From the NCBI GenBank assembly GCA_035540935.1, contig DATLFS010000101.1, positions 1 to 7,738 on the forward strand: a stretch of DNA of 7,738 nucleotides, in the 5' to 3' direction. A program made the translations under genes and the position numbers. The stretch comes from DATLFS01 sp035540935 (GTDB lineage: Bacteria > Actinomycetota > CADDZG01 > WHSQ01). Under the pieces are notes generated by a model. It was not told where the DNA came from, ran no database searches, and was given only the letters and a program-made list of their open reading frames with translations. Positions 5,179 to 7,738 of this stretch are shown in pieces (the first letter of the stretch is position 1; every line of letters starts with the position of its first letter).

Positions 5179-6636
5179 ATGCCTCCTCAGATCGCCGCCT
5201 CCCGCGGCAACGCCCTCGAGCAGCCGTGTGACGTACTCATCGTCGCCGCGCGACGACGAGGCGACGAATTCGAGTTGTCGCCCTCCGGCACGGCCGCCGA
5301 CGCGCGGCTCGAGGGCGCGCTGTCCCGCGCGCTCAACGACGCCCGCTTCATGAGCCGGCCGGGAGACGTACAGATAGTCCCGACGCTCGGTCAGCTTCCT
5401 GCTAGAGCGCTCGCGGTCGTCGGCACGGGGGAGGACGCCAACACCTCCGCGTACCGGCGTGCCGCCGGCGCCGCCGTCCGGAAGATCGGCTCCCGCGCGC
5501 AGGTCGTGAGCACGCTCGGTGAAGACGACGCTGCTGCGACGGCGGCATCAGCCGAGGGGTTCCTCCTCGGCTCGTACAGGTTCGCCGGCTACCGCTCCGG
5601 CGCGGAAGAAGGCTGCATCGAGCGCGTCGTGATGCTCAACGCCGACGAGGCCGCGGTGCGCGAGGGAACGATCCGCGGCGAAGCCGTCGTCTTCGCGCGC
5701 GATCTGACGAACGAGCCGGCCGGCGTGCTGACTCCCACAGTCCTCGTGGAGCGAGCCCGCATCGCCGCGGAAGCCGCGGGCGTTCGGTGCACGATCCTCG
5801 AGCAGGCGGCGCTGGAGGAAGCCGGATACGGCGGCTTGCTCGCCGTCGCCGCCGGCTCGGCGGAACCTCCTGTGCTCCTGCGGCTCCACTACCGTCCCGA
5901 AGGAACGCCCCGGCGCGTCGCTCTGGTCGGTAAGGGTGTGACGTACGACTCGGGCGGGCTGACGATCAAGCCGGCGGCGAGCATGGACGGGATGAAGACC
6001 GACATGGGCGGCGGCGCGGTTGCGATCGCCGCGACGATAGCGGCCGCGAGGCTCGAGCTGCCGACCGAGATCGTCACCTACGTTCCCTGCACCGAGAACA
6101 TGATCGGTCCTGCCGCGATGCGGCCGGGGGATGTGATCCACCACTACGGGGGCAGGACGACGGAGATGGTCAACGCCGACGCGGAGGGACGTTTGATCCT
6201 CGCGGACGCGCTGGTGCGCGCCGGGGAAGACGACCCCGAGTCGATCGTCGACGTCGCGACCTTGACCGGGCACGTCACCGTCGCGCTCGGGAAGAAGATC
6301 GGCGGGCTCTTCGCCACGGATGACGCTCTCGCCACCGACCTCCTAGCCGCGGCCGATCTCGCCGGTGAATCACTGTGGCGTCTACCTCTTCCCGAGGAGT
6401 ACGTGGCCGACCTCGCCTCCGACGTGGCCGATGCCAAGAACTCGGGCCCCCGCTACGGAGGCGGCCTCACTGCGGCGCTCTTCCTGCGCGCCTTCGTCCG
6501 CCGCGACGTCCCGTGGGCGCACCTCGACATCGCCGGTCCGGCGCGCGCCGAGTCCGATTCGGACGAGGGGCCGAAGGGCGCGACGGGCTTCGGGACCAGG
6601 ACGCTCATCACGTGGCTGCGCGGGGAAGCGTCTTGA
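5179..6636 (+). CDS. pepA: Leucyl aminopeptidase (M17, cytosol aminopeptidase)
   Basis: A 485-residue cytoplasmic, normally hexameric, two-metal exopeptidase that removes N-terminal residues in peptide turnover. The N-terminal domain (about 1-160) is variable; the catalytic domain follows. Every active-site residue is present: K252 and D257 in GKGVTYDSGG, K264 in IKP, D275 in KTDMGGGA, and D334, E336 and R338 in NADAEGRL, the M17 signature. All lie exactly 18 residues before their E. coli PepA counterparts (K270, D275, K282, D293, D352, E354, R356), so the catalytic core has no insertion or deletion through this stretch. The signature reads NADAEGRL where many enzymes have NTDAEGRL. Length is typical (about 480-500). 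ATG 5179 has only a weak GGGAA upstream. The next gene overlaps its stop by four bases. Confidence 0.97.
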   Translation: MPPQIAASRGNALEQPCDVLIVAARRRGDEFELSPSGTAADARLEGALSRALNDARFMSRPGDVQIVPTLGQLPARALAVVGTGEDANTSAYRRAAGAAVRKIGSRAQVVSTLGEDDAAATAASAEGFLLGSYRFAGYRSGAEEGCIERVVMLNADEAAVREGTIRGEAVVFARDLTNEPAGVLTPTVLVERARIAAEAAGVRCTILEQAALEEAGYGGLLAVAAGSAEPPVLLRLHYRPEGTPRRVALVGKGVTYDSGGLTIKPAASMDGMKTDMGGGAVAIAATIAAARLELPTEIVTYVPCTENMIGPAAMRPGDVIHHYGGRTTEMVNADAEGRLILADALVRAGEDDPESIVDVATLTGHVTVALGKKIGGLFATDDALATDLLAAADLAGESLWRLPLPEEYVADLASDVADAKNSGPRYGGGLTAALFLRAFVRRDVPWAHLDIAGPARAESDSDEGPKGATGFGTRTLITWLRGEAS

Positions 6637-6932
6637 CCGGGAAACGCGACGAGAAGGTCGTGCCTCTACCCGGCGCGCCGCCGCCTCCGGCGCCGCCTTC
6701 GCCGCATCCCCGCGGTCACGGAGCGGCGGTGACGCTCATGTTCGTGTTCGCCGTCACCGGCATCGTCGCGACGCTTGCGTTCGTGACCGTTGGCTGGCCG
6801 GAGCCGTTCCGGCGCGGCGTGATCGCGGTGATCCTCTTCGCGGCCGTCGGCTTCGTCGCGTGCGCGTCGATCGCCGTATTCACCGCCGCCGGCAGCGCGA
6901 GGACCGCGCCCGGCGGACGGGACTTAGAGTGA
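6633..6932 (+). CDS. Small two-helix membrane protein downstream of pepA
   Basis: 99 residues starting at TTG 6633, which overlaps the pepA stop in TTGA, with GGGGAAG a few bases upstream as ribosome-binding site. It begins with a basic stretch (TGKRDEK) and a Pro-rich linker (LPGAPPPPAPPSPHPRGHG, 12-30), followed by two hydrophobic helices at about 33-54 and 62-86 and a short polar tail. I do not recognise the family. The helices end cleanly before the TGA, and the reading frame is open far upstream inside pepA, so the exact start is not proved; ATG 6739 would remove half of the first helix. The four-base overlap argues for translation coupled to pepA. GC-rich frames can mimic such proteins, but the membrane pattern and the tight packing favour a real gene. 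Confidence 0.65.
   Translation: MTGKRDEKVVPLPGAPPPPAPPSPHPRGHGAAVTLMFVFAVTGIVATLAFVTVGWPEPFRRGVIAVILFAAVGFVACASIAVFTAAGSARTAPGGRDLE
6925..6930 (+). promoter_or_regulatory. Probable leaderless promoter -10 box for the 66-residue protein
   Basis: TAGAGT ends 6 bases before ATG 6937 and matches TANNNT. The spacing would start the transcript on the A of the ATG. It overlaps the last codons and the stop of the preceding gene. The alternative, a GAG at 6927-6929 acting as a weak ribosome-binding site on a pepA read-through transcript, cannot be excluded. Confidence 0.4.
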
Positions 6933-6936
6933 CGCA

Positions 6937-7137
6937 ATGGAGATAGAAGGGCACCCGACACAAGACCTGATCGAAGAGCTGGAGCAACGGGGCGCGATCC
7001 GGACGGCGGGAACATCCCTCGGCCCCGAAGCGGAGGCGATCACCTTCGTGCGCGAGCGAGCCGGCGACGCTTCCGGGCTGTGGCTGTTCCTCCCCCTCGA
7101 GGCGTTCGACACGGGGCTCGACGAGCGACCCGTCTGA
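6937..7137 (+). CDS. Small acidic protein of unknown function (66 residues)
   Basis: A short soluble protein without signal peptide or membrane helix. It opens with an amphipathic acidic helix (THE region PTQDLIEELEQRGAI, 7-21), has a middle with several acidic residues (GPEAEAITFVRERAGD, 29-44) and ends with a hydrophobic strand-like GLWLFLPLEAF (47-57) before a polar tail. There is no cysteine, and the only histidine is H6. I do not recognise a family. It starts 4 bases after the two-helix protein's stop, with a leaderless-type TAGAGT box at the right distance, and ends 5 bases from the stop of the converging DUF192 gene. Fitting neatly between two genes without overlap supports it as real. 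Confidence 0.62.
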   Translation: MEIEGHPTQDLIEELEQRGAIRTAGTSLGPEAEAITFVRERAGDASGLWLFLPLEAFDTGLDERPV

Positions 7138-7142
7138 CGGGG

Positions 7143-7472
7143 TCAACGCAACTCGAGCACGTCCCCCCGTTTCACCCCGGCTGCCGCGCCTGCGGGCATC
7201 TCGACCGCGTACCTCGCCCGCCGCACCCACCGACTCACACGGCGCGGCTTCATCGAGTGGACGACGTGCAGCACGGTCCAGTCGGACGAGCAGAACAGCA
7301 CGTCGATCGGATAACGCATGCCGAAGGTGTGTACCTGCGGCGCGCCGGCGATCACGAGAGCCTCCCCGGCCTCGAGCTGCGGCGCGCCGAGCAAACCGCG
7401 CCGGCGCGCCGCAGGTGTTCGCGCCCAGCGGAGATGTTCGGCGAGCACGCGACCGGACCGCGTCGAGAGCAT
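7143..7472 (-). CDS. DUF192 family protein
   Basis: 109 residues covering nearly the whole DUF192 fold. Family marks seen are the opening STRSGRVLAEHLRWA, RRRGLLG (about 24-30), GEALVI and VHTFGMRYPIDVLF (about 47-60), PRRVSRW, and the closing ARYAVEMPAG plus V-x-x-GD-x-L. The role of this family is unknown. ATG 7472 is used because GGAG lies 6 bases upstream and the domain begins at once; GTG 7487 (five residues longer) is an alternative, with TAACCT 7 bases before it as in leaderless genes. The frame continues to ATG 7538, but that would overlap the DUF4177 gene and has no ribosome-binding site. No lipobox in the chosen form, so it is predicted cytoplasmic, whereas many relatives carry a signal peptide. 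It converges with the 66-residue gene and diverges from the DUF4177 gene. Confidence 0.85.
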   Translation of the reverse strand: MLSTRSGRVLAEHLRWARTPAARRRGLLGAPQLEAGEALVIAGAPQVHTFGMRYPIDVLFCSSDWTVLHVVHSMKPRRVSRWVRRARYAVEMPAGAAAGVKRGDVLELR

Positions 7473-7493
7473 CGTCGGCTCCGGCACGTGCAG

Positions 7494-7500
7494 TAGGTTA
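7494..7500. promoter_or_regulatory. Symmetric divergent promoter core TAGGTTA
   Basis: TAGGTTA has T-A at both ends on both strands, so it reads as a TANNNT -10 box rightward (TAGGTT, 7494-7499, towards the DUF4177 gene) and leftward (TAACCT, 7500-7495, towards DUF192). The leftward start would fall at about 7488, next to GTG 7487. The rightward start at about 7506 would leave a leader of roughly 30 bases carrying the AGGAGG site. No clear -35 element is seen. Confidence 0.45.
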
Positions 7501-7527
7501 CGCCTGCCGCACGCACCGACGAAAGGC

Positions 7528-7535
7528 AGGAGGAG
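7528..7535 (+). promoter_or_regulatory. Strong Shine-Dalgarno site of the DUF4177 gene
   Basis: AGGAGGAG sits directly before ATG 7537. It fixes this internal ATG as the start within a frame that is open back to 7318, and it is the best ribosome-binding site on the plus strand. Confidence 0.8.
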
Positions 7536-7536
7536 C

Positions 7537-7689
7537 ATGCAGAAGTGGGAGTACGCGACCGTCCCTCTGATCTCGCACGCCCTGCAAGAGATCCTGAATC
7601 AGTGGGGCGAGGAGGGGTGGGAGCTCGTGCAGGTGGTCGAGAGTCAGCAGACGGGCTTGACCGGCTACCTCAAGCGCCCGAAGTCTTGA
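7537..7689 (+). CDS. DUF4177 family small protein
   Basis: 50 residues: KWEYATVPL, then a helix ISHALQEILNQWGEEGWELVQVV and a closing GLTGYLKRPK. This is the complete DUF4177 pattern as found in actinobacteria (the M. tuberculosis protein I recall as Rv3678A is very similar), where the gene commonly lies near a RidA-like gene and ArsA-like ATPase genes. No molecular function is known; the small fold has no catalytic-looking residues and no membrane helix. The start is set by a strong AGGAGGAG site. A shared symmetric promoter box at 7494-7500 may drive it and the divergent DUF192 gene. The TGA stop lies inside a perfect 14-base palindrome. Confidence 0.85.
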   Translation: MQKWEYATVPLISHALQEILNQWGEEGWELVQVVESQQTGLTGYLKRPKS

Positions 7690-7696
7690 TCAAGAC
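7683..7696. repeat. Perfect 14-base palindrome over the DUF4177 stop codon
   Basis: GTCTTGATCAAGAC is identical to its reverse complement, with no loop. It lacks a following T tract, so it is not a standard intrinsic terminator. It could be an operator for the next gene to the right or chance. Confidence 0.5.
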
Positions 7697-7738
7697 CCAC
7701 GCCCCCACCTTCCCGTCACTGCATGCGGTTCACTACGC

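Noticed and set aside
5548..6273. A 241-residue minus-strand frame opposite pepA
   Set aside because: It is a mirror frame of the pepA codons, His/Arg/Gly-rich with no domain; pepA is certain.
7723..7738. ATG near the right edge (MRFTT) as the start of a new gene
   Set aside because: Only five codons are visible and no ribosome-binding site or TANNNT box is at the right distance.

Overview
The window is GC-rich bacterial chromosome that most resembles an actinobacterial (Actinomycetota) genome, probably an uncultured lineage. The pointers are a PMT-family protein O-mannosyltransferase, a membrane protein with the layout of the actinobacterial divisome protein SepX/GlpR, a very small DUF4177 protein of the 'KWEYATVPL' type, and several TANNNT promoter boxes placed 6-7 bases before a start codon, as in leaderless actinobacterial transcripts. 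Coding is dense. I see no insertion sequence, phage gene, CRISPR array, integration site or hairpin-plus-T-tract terminator, so this reads as core chromosome rather than an island.

Left part (1-2258): a seven-helix membrane protein of unknown function runs leftward off the edge, and the protein O-mannosyltransferase gene runs rightward from a divergent start region only about 15 bp wide.

Middle part (2255-5122), all leftward. In transcription order it holds a SepX/GlpR-like three-helix membrane protein, a translin-family protein, a membrane-anchored exported protein whose GTG start overlaps the translin stop, tRNA-Ala(CGC), a DUF1801 protein, and an FKBP-type prolyl isomerase lipoprotein whose start overlaps the DUF1801 stop. 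The lipoprotein gene meets the mannosyltransferase gene tail to tail, their stop codons interlocked in one CTAG.

Right part (5179-7689): leucyl aminopeptidase PepA, a 99-residue two-helix membrane protein overlapping it by four bases, and a 66-residue protein with its own apparent leaderless promoter run rightward. A DUF192 protein runs leftward to meet the last of these. A 50-residue DUF4177 protein runs rightward from a promoter shared with DUF192.

Functionally the cell-surface theme is clear: a mannosyltransferase that modifies exported proteins, two exported proteins with Pro/Ser/Thr-containing linkers that could be its substrates, a periplasmic-side prolyl isomerase and a divisome-like membrane protein. 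The least expected gene is the translin-family protein, a nucleic-acid-binding family best known from eukaryotes and archaea, placed in an operon between two membrane proteins. No obviously new multi-gene system is visible; that operon and the symmetric divergent promoters are the best leads.
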